Made by a program: the position numbers and the translations under genes
In this document: positions 26,550 to 36,277 of the stretch, one piece after another
Layout: every line of letters begins with the position of its first letter
How positions within the stretch are numbered: the first letter of the stretch is position 1
Source: Longitalea arenae
Lineage (GTDB): Bacteria > Bacteroidota > Bacteroidia > Chitinophagales > Chitinophagaceae
Length of the DNA: 64,000 nucleotides
Assembly: GCF_016924755.1 (NCBI RefSeq)
Contig: NZ_JAFFJX010000003.1
Span: 474,567-538,566 of the forward strand
Direction of reading: 5' to 3'
The notes under the pieces: model-generated
The model's database searches: none
The model's input: only the letters and a program-made list of their open reading frames with translations
Told to the model about the DNA's origin: nothing

Positions 26550-29500
26550 TTAGAATTGAATGTTACATCCGAACGTGTAGGTTTTCATAATACCATAGGT
26601 CCATTGATTGCCGCGGCTTTCCGGATCGGTCAATTTCAGGCTGGTAAAGGTGAGCGGGTTCTGCGCATTGAAATATAAGCGCATGGAGTTGATGCCCGTT
26701 CGCTTTATGAAAGGAGATGTGAGATCATAACCGAGCTGAATGAATTTTACCCGCAGATAGGCGCCATTCTGAAACCAGAAATCAGATGATAACTTATTAT
26801 TGGCAGGTGCGGTTGACAAGCGGGGGAAACGGGCACCGGTCCTTTCCGGCGTCCAGTAATTGGCTGCATAATATTTTGTAGGCACGCCGCCATCTTTGCT
26901 GAGGTCTAATGGCAGGGCGAACATATCCAATAATACAGCATCACTGTTACCGGTACCCTGGATCAGGAATTCCAGGTCCAGCTTTTTATAGGCGATCCTG
27001 AAATTAGAGAAGTAGTTCAATTGTGGCACCGGGTTACCGGTCAGCGTTTGATCTTTTGCGTTGATCTCACCATCATCACTCAGGTCGAGGTATTTGATGT
27101 CGCCGGGCGCTGCATTGGGCAACACCGGCACCAGCGCTTTGCCGGAATGATCAAAATCCGCTGCCTGCAGCAGGCCATCTGTTTTATAACCATACAAACT
27201 GCCAATAGGGCTGCCTACCTGGTCGATGTTAGTACCGGTCTCATTGATGTAGGGACCAGCCACCAGGCTCAGGATGGTGTTCTTATTGTATGAAAGTCCG
27301 GGGCGGATAGAAATGCTGAGGTCCTTTCCTGCCTTCGCATTATAATTCATCGACAATTCCCAGCCTTTGTTCTGTACCTTACCGGCATTCACCGGTACTT
27401 CGCCTTCAAAGCCTCCTACCAGCGGTAAGGATGGGTTCAGGATGATGTCGTTGGTTATTTTATCATAGTAGTCGAATGTCATTTCCATTTTACCATCGAA
27501 CAAACCGATATCGGCGCCAAGATCCGTCATATGTACGGTTTCCCAGGTGATATTTGGATTGCCATAGGTTGTTTCCACCCCGCTGGATGAGTTCACCAGG
27601 GTCTGGTATTTATACAAACCAATATTCTCGTTCCCCAGGTAACCATAGGAAGCTCTGAGTTTGAGGTTATTGATAAAGCTCACATTTTTAAGAAAATGTT
27701 CATTATGTACATTCCAGCCAAGGGCGACGGAAGGAAAATAGCCGAACCTGTTATTCGGACTGAACCGCGAAGAGCCATCCGTACGGATCGTTCCTTCCAG
27801 CAGGTATTTATTCTGATAAGAGTAATTCAGTTTCGCATACCCCGAGATCAGGGAAGAAACATCCCAATCACCGGAATTGGTCTCTTCCTGTGAATAACCG
27901 GCCATGGCAAACAACATATGGTCACCCAGGGTAACTGTGTAGTCGGCATTCGCGCCCAGGTAATAATAAGTAGACCGCGTAGTGGTCACGGCCCTTTGCA
28001 TGGTCCAGGTTTGCAGCAACTGGCCCGTATAATAATCGAAGTGGTTGAAGGTATTACGGGTATCACGGTTAACGTCGCTGTTCAAGCGGAAACTGAACTG
28101 ACCGCGTACATTCAAACCGGGCAATACCCGCCATTTAGGCTGCAGGTTGATACTGGTTTGTCCGCTTTCATATTTGCGCTGGCCGCCTCGCTCCGCATAG
28201 GCGACCGGGTTAACAATATCTACATACCTGCCGTAAATGGTGCGCCCATCTAGCTCCGGATATTTGGGCAAAATGGTAGGCGGTACCCGGTAAATATCTT
28301 CCAGCATGCGGTTACCGGTATTACCCGTTGCAGTTGCCCGGTTAGGGGTAAGCGTATTTCTCTTGATGGCCAGCATGTCGAGGTTGATCACAAAATTCTT
28401 GCTGAGGGTTACAGAAGTATTGGCCCTGATATTGAACCGGCTGGTATTGTTTACCGGCAGCATGCCCTTTTGATATAAATAGTTACCCGATAAAGCAAAA
28501 CGCGCCACGTTATTACCACCGCTCACAGCCAGGGTATGACTTGTAATGGGCGCCCGCTGGTCGATCACTTCATCGATCCAGTTGGTATTGGGGAATCTTA
28601 CCGGATCGGTACCGGCGATCGTATTTTCAATATCACTGTCTGAATAGGTGGCTTGTTTACCGGCATTGAGCTGCGCTTCATTATACATGCGCATATATTC
28701 CGGGGCGTCTACCACCTGGGGCAAACTGGAAGGCGCCTGTATGCCCACATAACCATCATAGGTAACGGCCACCTTGCCGGGCATACCTCTTTTGGTGGTA
28801 ACGACAATTACGCCATTGGCGGCCCTGGCCCCATAGATGGCCGCAGCGGCCGCATCTTTAAGCACTGTAACGCTTTGCACGGTTACGGGATCGATATGAT
28901 TCATATCCATCGGAATGCCATCTACCAATACCAGGGGATTGGAATTGCCCAGGGTACTGATGCCCCTGATCTTGATGGTAGCAGCATCCCCACCCGGTAA
29001 CCCGGAATTCTGGGTAACCTGTAAACCGGTAACACCGCCCTGCAAACTTTGTGATAAGGTGGTGATGGGTTTGCCTGTGATATTCGAAGCCACATTCAGG
29101 GTGGCCACTGAGCTTGCAATATGTTTCTTTTTCTGTTCTGAAAGCCCTACCACCACAATCTGCTCCAGGTCGTTCACCTCTTCTTTCATGGAAATGTTAA
29201 GGGCGTTATCGCTTTTCGTAACGGTGTACTCAACCGGTTTGAAACTAACCCGGGAAAAAACAAGCACATCGTATTTGTGGGCCTTGATGGTGAAATAACC
29301 ATCCGCATCAGTAATGGTGCTTACAGCAGCGCCTTTAATGGTCACCGTAACCCCCGATAATGCAAGCGGCGGTTCATGGGTATCGTATACCCGGCCGCGC
29401 ACTGGCAACAATGTATCGCGCTGCCTGGTGGCAACAGCTTCTTCTTTGGCGGTGATAACAATTTGCCGGCCGCTGATGGCATAGGTTAAACCAGTGTCAT

Positions 29501-29807
29501 CGAGTGCGCGTTTAAGCACATCCGCAACAGGCACATTCTTTTCCTCAAAATGAACCGTCTTTTTCATTTCCCGCTTTAGCAGTTTATCGCGGTAAAAAAT
29601 AAGATAGCCGGTTTGCTTTTGGATCTCCTCAAATAATTCCGGCAATGTGGCCTGCTTCAGGTTGAGGTTAACCCGCGTGTTTTGAGAATAGGTCTTTGCC
29701 GAAACACTCAGCATACCAATGAACAATAAAAAAACGGTGAACTTGATCTTTAAAAATAGCAGGTGGGCTTGTCCCTGGCCGGGACATTTACAGCCATTCA
29801 TTTTCAT
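26550..29807 (-). CDS. SusC-type TonB-linked receptor with STN signalling domain (locus 2)
   Basis: A 1085-residue outer-membrane importer. After a signal/anchor region (about 18-42) comes an STN domain (about 45-125, LNLKQATLPELFEEIQKQTGYLIFYRDKLL), then a carboxypeptidase-regulatory-like domain (about 135-215), the TonB-box-like LEQIVVVG, a plug with LQGGVTGLQVTQNSGLPGGD and LKDAAAAAIYGARAANGVI, and the barrel. The STN domain should contact the periplasmic part of the FecR encoded directly upstream. This is the transducing-receptor arrangement. The start could also be the ATG two codons later. Confidence 0.95.
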   Translation of the reverse strand: MKMNGCKCPGQGQAHLLFLKIKFTVFLLFIGMLSVSAKTYSQNTRVNLNLKQATLPELFEEIQKQTGYLIFYRDKLLKREMKKTVHFEEKNVPVADVLKRALDDTGLTYAISGRQIVITAKEEAVATRQRDTLLPVRGRVYDTHEPPLALSGVTVTIKGAAVSTITDADGYFTIKAHKYDVLVFSRVSFKPVEYTVTKSDNALNISMKEEVNDLEQIVVVGLSEQKKKHIASSVATLNVASNITGKPITTLSQSLQGGVTGLQVTQNSGLPGGDAATIKIRGISTLGNSNPLVLVDGIPMDMNHIDPVTVQSVTVLKDAAAAAIYGARAANGVIVVTTKRGMPGKVAVTYDGYVGIQAPSSLPQVVDAPEYMRMYNEAQLNAGKQATYSDSDIENTIAGTDPVRFPNTNWIDEVIDQRAPITSHTLAVSGGNNVARFALSGNYLYQKGMLPVNNTSRFNIRANTSVTLSKNFVINLDMLAIKRNTLTPNRATATGNTGNRMLEDIYRVPPTILPKYPELDGRTIYGRYVDIVNPVAYAERGGQRKYESGQTSINLQPKWRVLPGLNVRGQFSFRLNSDVNRDTRNTFNHFDYYTGQLLQTWTMQRAVTTTRSTYYYLGANADYTVTLGDHMLFAMAGYSQEETNSGDWDVSSLISGYAKLNYSYQNKYLLEGTIRTDGSSRFSPNNRFGYFPSVALGWNVHNEHFLKNVSFINNLKLRASYGYLGNENIGLYKYQTLVNSSSGVETTYGNPNITWETVHMTDLGADIGLFDGKMEMTFDYYDKITNDIILNPSLPLVGGFEGEVPVNAGKVQNKGWELSMNYNAKAGKDLSISIRPGLSYNKNTILSLVAGPYINETGTNIDQVGSPIGSLYGYKTDGLLQAADFDHSGKALVPVLPNAAPGDIKYLDLSDDGEINAKDQTLTGNPVPQLNYFSNFRIAYKKLDLEFLIQGTGNSDAVLLDMFALPLDLSKDGGVPTKYYAANYWTPERTGARFPRLSTAPANNKLSSDFWFQNGAYLRVKFIQLGYDLTSPFIKRTGINSMRLYFNAQNPLTFTSLKLTDPESRGNQWTYGIMKTYTFGCNIQF

Positions 29808-29841
29808 ACGTGCGCAGTTAGTTAAAAATTGGTTATCTCAT

Positions 29842-31044
29842 TTATTTTCTTAAAGCCAGTTTTTGCTCTTTTGGTAAATAGTAATACGGCGTTCCGAGGC
29901 ATACCAGGTTCATGATCGCTTCGATATTATGCTGCAGATCGAGCCTGCCCGAAAATGTTTCATCACTATGCAGCAGCACGTCGGTATTAATGCGTACATC
30001 ATAATACCTCGACATCCGTTTGGCGATCTGGGCGAGCGGCGTTTGTCTGAATATCAGGTAGCCCTTTCTCCAGGAGATGTATTCTTCAATATCAACGGAA
30101 CTGGTGGCGATCCGTTCTGCACCGCTGCGAAAGCTGGCCATATTACCGGGCAGCAGCCGTTTTGTAAGGTTTCCCGAAAGGCTTTGCCCATGTACCGCAA
30201 CACTGCCTTGCACCAGTACGACGTTCGTTCCTTCATCGTCATCGTATGCGCTTACATTGAAGCCGGTGCCCAGGACCTGTACCCCAAGATCTTTTGTATG
30301 TACAGTGAAGGGCCTGGCAGCATCATGTTTTACATCAAAATAAGCCTCACCATTCAGCTCAACGGCTCTTTGGTTTCCGGCAAAAGAAGTGGGATATTTT
30401 AAAGAGGATGCGGTATTCAGCCATACCATGGAGCCGTCTGCCAGCATCACCTGCATCCTCCTGGTACCACGGGGAACGGTTAAGGTATGATAGGTGACAG
30501 CAGCGTCCTTGTGCGAAGCGGTATCGTATGCGATCCGGCTGTCCGCCAGTTTTAACACATGGATGCTATCCTTACCGGCCAAAGGTCCTTGATCAGCATT
30601 CCCTAATTCAATGATCTCCCCATTGGCCAGTGTGATGTAGGCGCCTGCTTTTTTTGTGACCCTCATTTTTGCCGGTGGCGCCTCTTTATGCCTGGCGACT
30701 TCCTGTACCGGCGCTGTTTTCAGGAACAAAAACCAGGCGGCGCCCAGTGAAAGTATAAATACTGCAGCTACAGCTACCCGGAAATAAAAGCGCTGATATA
30801 AGGGCGTAACGGGCGCTTGCACCTGCTGCAACAAACGATTGCGTAACCTGTCGCTGATGGCGGCCGGCAGTTCAGCCTTCCCTTCCATGGCTTTATCAAA
30901 TGCAACCTGTAACTGCTGTAAGAGGGCGCGGTTGGCGGTATCGTGCTGAAGCAATTGCATCAGTTCTTCCACCTGTTTCGGTGTGCAAGTGCTATTTATA
31001 TAATGGGTTAGAAGCTGCGAAAGGTATTCATTGGTTTCCGGCAT
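29842..31044 (-). CDS. FecR-family anti-sigma factor (locus 2)
   Basis: A 400-residue inner-membrane regulator. The N-terminal cytoplasmic part (about 1-85) should hold the ECF sigma factor. One membrane helix lies at about 88-106 (FRVAVAAVFILSLGAAWFLFL). The periplasmic FecR domain (about 190-290) contains VPRGTRRMQVMLADGSMVWLNTASSLKYP and VELNGEAYFDVKHDAARPF, and the C-terminal DUF4974-type secretin/TonB-like domain contains LIFRQTPLAQIAKRMSRYYDV. It lies between the sigma factor gene and its STN-SusC partner. Confidence 0.94.
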   Translation of the reverse strand: MPETNEYLSQLLTHYINSTCTPKQVEELMQLLQHDTANRALLQQLQVAFDKAMEGKAELPAAISDRLRNRLLQQVQAPVTPLYQRFYFRVAVAAVFILSLGAAWFLFLKTAPVQEVARHKEAPPAKMRVTKKAGAYITLANGEIIELGNADQGPLAGKDSIHVLKLADSRIAYDTASHKDAAVTYHTLTVPRGTRRMQVMLADGSMVWLNTASSLKYPTSFAGNQRAVELNGEAYFDVKHDAARPFTVHTKDLGVQVLGTGFNVSAYDDDEGTNVVLVQGSVAVHGQSLSGNLTKRLLPGNMASFRSGAERIATSSVDIEEYISWRKGYLIFRQTPLAQIAKRMSRYYDVRINTDVLLHSDETFSGRLDLQHNIEAIMNLVCLGTPYYYLPKEQKLALRK

Positions 31045-31146
31045 AAACAGAATTTGGCTGCGTTGTATATATAGTATCCCCGAACGCGAAATAAGGGTGG
31101 GTGGTGGAGAAAAAAAATTGTAATTATTTTTTTCGGGGGCATGATC

Positions 31147-31776
31147 TCAGCTGAGCGTGCAGCCAAAAGCGGAGCAATCTGTCATTAAAAATAACATAAA
31201 CATAAAATGCATGGGCGTATCGCCATATTCATCCAAATGTTCCCTGATCAGTTTCATAGCCAGTACCATATGCTCTTTCACTGTGTTGCGGGAAATGCCA
31301 AGCTCATTGGCCACCTCGTCATAGCTTTTACCTTCTTCACGGCAGCGCCTGAACACTTTTTGCCGCTGCGGAGGCAATCGATTGATAGCAGCCTGTAAAA
31401 TTTCTTCGTATTGCTGCCATAACAATTTCAGATCAGCGTCCGCAACCGATTGCGTAAACTGCTGCATAACCTGCATCCGCAGGTTCTCATCCACGGCGAT
31501 CTTCTTCAAGCGTTTGAAAACACTGTTTCGGCAGATCCGGTAGAGGTAGGCTTTAAAGGAAAGCGAAGGATCGATGCGGCTTCTGATCTCCCAGATCTTG
31601 AGGAATACATCCTGCAGCAGATCTTCGGTAATGGCTGGTGATTTAACAAAGCGAAGCACATAGTGATAAAGGGCCGGGTGATAATGATTGTACAATTCCA
31701 GGAATGCATCGCTATCGCCCTTTTGCAAGCGTTGGATCACACTTTCTTCGTTATATGTAGCAGGAATTGCAGGCAC
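31147..31776 (-). CDS. ECF sigma factor, Bacteroidota family (locus 2)
   Basis: A 209-residue sigma-70-like factor with sigma2 (FLELYNHYHPALYHYVLRFV ... DLLQDVFLKIWE, about 23-70) and sigma4 (AINRLPPQRQKVFRRCREEGKSYDEVANELGISRNTVKEHM, about 130-172). It should direct RNA polymerase to the downstream Sus operon when released by FecR. The start is a GTG. Upstream in frame there is no ATG before a stop, so a non-ATG start is needed. The C-terminal about 25 residues are hydrophobic and unusual (HFMFMLFLMTDCSAFG). Confidence 0.93.
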   Translation of the reverse strand: MPAIPATYNEESVIQRLQKGDSDAFLELYNHYHPALYHYVLRFVKSPAITEDLLQDVFLKIWEIRSRIDPSLSFKAYLYRICRNSVFKRLKKIAVDENLRMQVMQQFTQSVADADLKLLWQQYEEILQAAINRLPPQRQKVFRRCREEGKSYDEVANELGISRNTVKEHMVLAMKLIREHLDEYGDTPMHFMFMLFLMTDCSAFGCTLS

Positions 31777-31983
31777 TTGCTTAAAGCGCCTAAAATAAGT
31801 AATGTTGATCGAAATTCAAGGGCCTGGCCAGTGAAACTATCATTCATATTGTCAAATTGACCGGGGCATCCTTTTCCCTTTTTGCCGGGTGGCATTGGAC
31901 AATAGATTCCACGAATTGTTGCCCTTCCCCCAAGGTAAAGGGCTGGCATAATTCCTGTGCTTTTGCTCGTAAAATATATAGTT

Positions 31984-32322
31984 ATGTCAGGACGTGGAGA
32001 TAATAACAAACAAGGAAGTTCAGGCAGAGGGGCCAACCGCCAAAGCCTGCAAGCATTCCCCGACGATGCAGTACGTGAAAGGAAGCCTTCTAACCGTAAA
32101 ACATACGATCTGCTGGTTGACGATGTTCCTTATTCAGTGATCACAGAACCGTTTACCTTTAATGGTGAGCAACGGTATTACATAAGTGTAAACGGCGGCC
32201 CCGAGCATGTCTTTACCTGGGATTCGGAGATAAAGCGGCTGACCGCCATAGACGATGAAGGCTCCATATTGCCCGATGCACTGGAACAGGAGATCAGCCG
32301 AAGGCTCGAGGCGGATCTATAA
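31984..32322 (+). CDS. hypothetical protein, 112 aa, with Gly/Arg/Asn-rich N-terminus
   Basis: A small soluble protein of unknown family. Residues 1-20 (SGRGDNNKQGSSGRGANRQ) are low-complexity and probably disordered. The rest looks like a compact beta-rich domain (YDLLVDDVPYSVITEPFTFNGEQRYYISVN, then FTWDSEIKRLTAID) with an acidic helical end. The ATG at 31984 is preferred because upstream in-frame codons are hydrophobic and unlike the rest. It is divergent from the locus 2 sigma factor. No motif points to a function. Confidence 0.65.
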   Translation: MSGRGDNNKQGSSGRGANRQSLQAFPDDAVRERKPSNRKTYDLLVDDVPYSVITEPFTFNGEQRYYISVNGGPEHVFTWDSEIKRLTAIDDEGSILPDALEQEISRRLEADL

Positions 32323-32573
32323 CAAAATGAATGGCGAGAGCAGTTTGATATTTCTTAATTGGTTCCATTGTATAAGCTGTCTTCAGGTGGGGAACTTACC
32401 TGCCTGGAGATAGCTTTTTATCTTCAAGGTTCCGCACAGGCGGCTATTATTTCCTATCTGCAAAATGTCGCTTTTGTCCTATTCTGCACATTAATTCCCA
32501 AAATTTTTTATTTTTATCTGCACACAGAAGAATAACCGGCCGGGCTATTAATGCTTTTTAAATCGGGCAAAGC

Positions 32574-33371
32574 ATGAAGTGCGTTATCATTTTTCGTACA
32601 ACCATTTTATTGCTGCTATTCGTGCAGACAAACCAGGCAGCTTTTTGCCAGGTACTTATCAAAGGCACTGTATATGATAAACAGGCCCGTTTCGGCGTGC
32701 CGCATGTGAGCGTGTTGAGCAGCTCTGGTACGGGCACGATAACCGATTCCCTGGGCCGCTACAGCCTGAAAGTGCCCGCCGACGACTCCGTTTACTTTTC
32801 CTACCTGGGCAAAATGACCTCCAAATTCCCGGTTAAACATTTACCGCCCGATCAACCACTCGATATCAGTCTGCCCGTAGCCGTTGATAGCCTGGCTTCC
32901 GTAACCGTTCGCCAACCCAGTTACCGGATGGACTCACTGGCCAACCGCGCCGAATATAAAAAAGTCTTTGACTATGACCCTGTATTGGCGTCTGCTCCGG
33001 GTAGCGGCTTTGGGCTCGGCATCAGCTTCGACCTCCTTTTTAACACCAGAAAGATCAGGAGCATGGAAAAACTGAAAGCCCGGCTGGAAAGGGAAGAACG
33101 GGAAAAATATGTCGATCACCGTTTCACCAAAGCGCTGGTAAAACGCATTACCGGCCTTCGATCGCCGGCATTGGATACATTTATGATCCAGTACCGCCCC
33201 AGCTATGAACAGTTGAAAAACTTTGAAACGGAATACGAGTACTATCAATACATCAAAACCTTCAGTAAATATTTTATCCACAACTGGAAAATAGACCACC
33301 CACATCTAGCTGACAGCAGCTTTGTAATTCCCCCCGGATCTTCAGATATTGATCACCATCAAGCGCAATAA
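32574..33371 (+). CDS. exported protein with carboxypeptidase-regulatory-like domain
   Basis: A 265-residue exported protein. The signal peptide (about 1-25, ending AAFCQ) is followed by a CarboxypepD_reg-like beta-sandwich (about 28-105: VLIKGTVYDKQARFGVPHVSVLSSSGTGTITDSLGRYSLKVPADDSVYFSYLG). In larger proteins this domain sits in front of a TonB receptor. Here the barrel is absent and a charged helical region (about 145-250, with many Lys, Glu and Tyr) follows. This resembles the DUF-type stand-alone regulatory-like proteins common in Bacteroidota. Function unknown, probably periplasmic or outer-membrane associated. Confidence 0.75.
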   Translation: MKCVIIFRTTILLLLFVQTNQAAFCQVLIKGTVYDKQARFGVPHVSVLSSSGTGTITDSLGRYSLKVPADDSVYFSYLGKMTSKFPVKHLPPDQPLDISLPVAVDSLASVTVRQPSYRMDSLANRAEYKKVFDYDPVLASAPGSGFGLGISFDLLFNTRKIRSMEKLKARLEREEREKYVDHRFTKALVKRITGLRSPALDTFMIQYRPSYEQLKNFETEYEYYQYIKTFSKYFIHNWKIDHPHLADSSFVIPPGSSDIDHHQAQ

Positions 33372-33448
33372 ACATGGGCGGTGCACTAACTGCGACCGGA
33401 AAACTATACATTTGATATCATGTATTTTCTGACAATAAATAGTTCCTT

Positions 33449-34525
33449 ATGCAAGACAGGAAAAAGGACTATCAAACAAACCTCACCCCGCTCATTATAA
33501 CTTTACTAACGCTGGCGGCAATACTGTTTCTGTTCGCTCCCTTCTCACCGCTTTTATTTACGAATACCGCTGCCGGTTTCTCCAGCACCGGTCAAATCGG
33601 TGATACCATCGGCGGACTGATGAGCCCTTTTATTAATCTCTCTGCCGTCATCGTTACCGGGCTGGCTTTTTATATGCAGTACCGGGCCAATAAATTACAG
33701 GTTCAGCTTTTCACCGACCAGATAAAACAAACGGAAAGGCAGTATAAAAAAGAGAAGCTATACCAGGAAACCCAAAACAAGATCCAGCAATTCGAAAGCC
33801 AGTTCTTTGAAATGCTTCGGCTGCATAAAGAGAACGTGGATGAACTTTGTATAACCAGTGTTGTACATGGAAAACAGGTATCAAAGCGGCAGGCATTTGT
33901 TACGATGGCCGATGAATTTAAATCCTTCCTGGGTTATATCAATTACGATCACCTGCCCTTTATCCAGGAATACAAACACGCTTACGATATTTTTTTCTGG
34001 GGTTGGAATAGCGATTATATAGATATAGATTCATTATCGCATTCCTGGTTCAGGATAATCGAGGGACCGAATGAATCGGATCCTTCCTACCCGATTGACT
34101 TTAGAGAATATAAAGGCTACTCGAGCTCCTTAGGCCACTATTTCAGGCATTTGTTCCTGATAGTCAAATTTGTTGCTTACAGCGATGCATTAACAGATTA
34201 TGAAAGCAAGATGAAATACCTGAAAATACTCAGGGCGCAGCTCAGCAATCATGAACAGATCCTGCTTTTCTACAACTGGTTAAGCACAGACTATGGCGGC
34301 GCCTGGGAAAACGAAGAACACCGGTTTTTTACCGACTACAAAATAATACATAACCTTTGGGTGGGAGAGCTCTATCAACACCCATATATCATTGATGCAG
34401 TAAACAGTCTTATCGATAAGTACAATCGCAATCCGAAAGAAACACCTCTGTTTGAATTCCAGGGAAATGATTTTTATCTCAAAATGAAAAGCACTGAACA
34501 CCGATCGCTCTCAGATCTTTTATAG
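33449..34525 (+). CDS. putative phage abortive infection protein (PutAbiC-like)
   Basis: A 358-residue membrane protein that matches the putative phage abortive-infection family I know as PutAbiC. Two membrane helices lie at about 15-35 and 58-78, followed by a coiled coil (about 80-125). The cytoplasmic domain has FFEMLRLHKENVD, a GHYFRHLFLIVKFV helix (about 230) and LRAQLSNHEQILLFYNWLS (about 265-285), which are the recognisable family landmarks. It stands alone between an exported protein gene and a strong terminator. A phage-defence role is inferred from family naming only. Confidence 0.75.
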   Translation: MQDRKKDYQTNLTPLIITLLTLAAILFLFAPFSPLLFTNTAAGFSSTGQIGDTIGGLMSPFINLSAVIVTGLAFYMQYRANKLQVQLFTDQIKQTERQYKKEKLYQETQNKIQQFESQFFEMLRLHKENVDELCITSVVHGKQVSKRQAFVTMADEFKSFLGYINYDHLPFIQEYKHAYDIFFWGWNSDYIDIDSLSHSWFRIIEGPNESDPSYPIDFREYKGYSSSLGHYFRHLFLIVKFVAYSDALTDYESKMKYLKILRAQLSNHEQILLFYNWLSTDYGGAWENEEHRFFTDYKIIHNLWVGELYQHPYIIDAVNSLIDKYNRNPKETPLFEFQGNDFYLKMKSTEHRSLSDLL

Positions 34526-34551
34526 CGCTTGCATAGGAAAGCTTACTATGA

Positions 34552-34580
34552 AAAAAGACCGCCATTGCCGGCGGTCTTTT
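34552..34580 (+). terminator. Rho-independent terminator after the PutAbiC-like gene
   Basis: GACCGCC/GGCGGTC stem flanked by A6 and T4, 27 bases after the stop codon. The A and T runs make it potentially bidirectional, serving the convergent phosphoesterase gene too. Confidence 0.85.
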
Positions 34581-34596
34581 CATTTTGTTCAATATG

Positions 34597-36087
34597 TCAG
34601 AGTGATATTTTTTCCTCGAAAATATTTCCAAACCGGTCGGTAGCTTTTACCAGTACTTCTTTGGCTGCCGCTGATGGTTTGGCAAAGAAGATATGATCGG
34701 CCGTTGTAGGCTCAACGAATTTGTGCTTCTGCGGCAATTCCGGACCGGCATATAATTCAATGGCCCAGGGATCCAGCGAAACCCTTTTTTCCATGGCGCC
34801 TTTGGCAACACCGTCTTCAAACCATTCCACTTTCCATTTACTATCCCAATTCCAGACATTGGCGCATATTTCATCCGGAGCGCTTTTCAATCTTCCTTTC
34901 GCATACACCCTTAACTGGTGCTCCTTGTGCTTGCCGGTGCTTTTATAATACCATTTGATCTCACTGCCCTCTACTTCATATACACCATAACCCGAAGGAG
35001 TGCCATCGCCACAGATCGGGCCCGTCCACCAGGCGCCGCAGACCGTGCCATGATTGTGCTCCATCATATTGCCCCTCTCCCAGGTATCATTAAAGTGCGT
35101 ATGTCCACTCATGATATGCACCTTGAAAGGAGCCAGTAATTTATACAGCTGTTCGCGATTGGCGACCACGCCGCCCAGTTCTTCGGCTTTATTATCTCTT
35201 TTCGCCTGCCGAGTAAAAGTAGGTATATGCACACTAACTACTACGGTGCTGCCGGGTTTTACCGTTGCCAGGTCCTGCTCCAGCCACCGCAACTGGTTCT
35301 CGGTAATATAGCCAATGTATTTTTTAGCGGCGCCCAGGAAGAAAACATCATCCAGCACCACGTAATGGATCTCGCCTCGGTTAAAGGAATAATAAGTAGG
35401 GCCGAACTGCTGTTTGAAAGTTTTGGCTGAACCGTCATCAGCCCGGGCGTCGTTGTTCATATCATGATTACCGATCACATTAAAGAACGGAATACCGCAG
35501 GAGCCCACCGCCTGCTTATAATCTTCAAACAATTCGAACTTATCCCATACCAGGTCACCACAGCCAATACCATGGAACAGGGTATTCTTTGGATACGAAG
35601 CTACAAGCGCCTGCAGATCGGGAACCGACTGGCTTTTTAACAGCTCTACATCTTTTTTTGAGATCATCTGCGTATCGGCCCACACCACGAAATTATGTTT
35701 GCGGTCATCCACTTCCAGTTTCTCCAGCGGGAAATCATTTTTGACAGTATCATTTCCTTTAGGCAATGGCGCATAAAATGCGGCTATCCCTTTATCGGCC
35801 GGGAACGCATAACCAGCAGGTACGCTTATGTAAACGAATTCGGCGCCGGCATTGGTGATCAATTCATAGCGCCCGTTTTTATCAGTAAGCGTAACATGTA
35901 TACCATCGGTGACGGCAACATTCGCTATTCCTTTTCCTTTGCTGTGCACTATTCCCTTCAGGGTACGAAGGGCCGGGTCGTTCGGCGCCCGTTTTGTAAC
36001 CGGTTTAGCGTTCAGGAATACGGAGGGCATCGCAAACAGCGATCCGGTAAAACCTATATTCTTTAAAAATGCTCTTCTGTTGGTCAT
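34597..36087 (-). CDS. calcineurin-like phosphoesterase, Tat-exported
   Basis: A 496-residue metallophosphoesterase. A Tat-type signal (NRRAFLKNIGFTGSLFAMPSVFLNA) precedes an N-terminal beta domain (about 38-120, a metallophos_N-like cap), the catalytic domain (about 125-335) and a C-terminal beta domain. The di-metal motifs are complete: VVWADTQ, GCGDLVWD, GNHDMN, VVSVHIP and MSGHTHFND. These enzymes hydrolyse phosphate mono- or diesters in the periplasm. The substrate is unknown. The three-part architecture is a known Bacteroidota subgroup. It is divergently placed from the PL22-like gene. Confidence 0.92.
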   Translation of the reverse strand: MTNRRAFLKNIGFTGSLFAMPSVFLNAKPVTKRAPNDPALRTLKGIVHSKGKGIANVAVTDGIHVTLTDKNGRYELITNAGAEFVYISVPAGYAFPADKGIAAFYAPLPKGNDTVKNDFPLEKLEVDDRKHNFVVWADTQMISKKDVELLKSQSVPDLQALVASYPKNTLFHGIGCGDLVWDKFELFEDYKQAVGSCGIPFFNVIGNHDMNNDARADDGSAKTFKQQFGPTYYSFNRGEIHYVVLDDVFFLGAAKKYIGYITENQLRWLEQDLATVKPGSTVVVSVHIPTFTRQAKRDNKAEELGGVVANREQLYKLLAPFKVHIMSGHTHFNDTWERGNMMEHNHGTVCGAWWTGPICGDGTPSGYGVYEVEGSEIKWYYKSTGKHKEHQLRVYAKGRLKSAPDEICANVWNWDSKWKVEWFEDGVAKGAMEKRVSLDPWAIELYAGPELPQKHKFVEPTTADHIFFAKPSAAAKEVLVKATDRFGNIFEEKISL

Positions 36088-36277
36088 GAGGTAACTGTAT
36101 ATCTGTTGATTAAATATGGGAACCGATTATTTGCAGGCGCAAAAATCAAGAATAGAGTAATATGCGAATATTATTTAAATGTTAAGGGATGGTCAATCCT
36201 GCCTGCCGCATACAACAGGACAGTTACTAAAATTCTCCCTGATATATTTGAATGGAAAAAGAACATTGCATTGCTAT

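Noticed and set aside
31984..32045. Resemblance of the N-terminus SGRGDNNKQGSSGRG to a histone H4 tail
   Set aside because: Short low-complexity match; the remainder of the protein is not histone-like.
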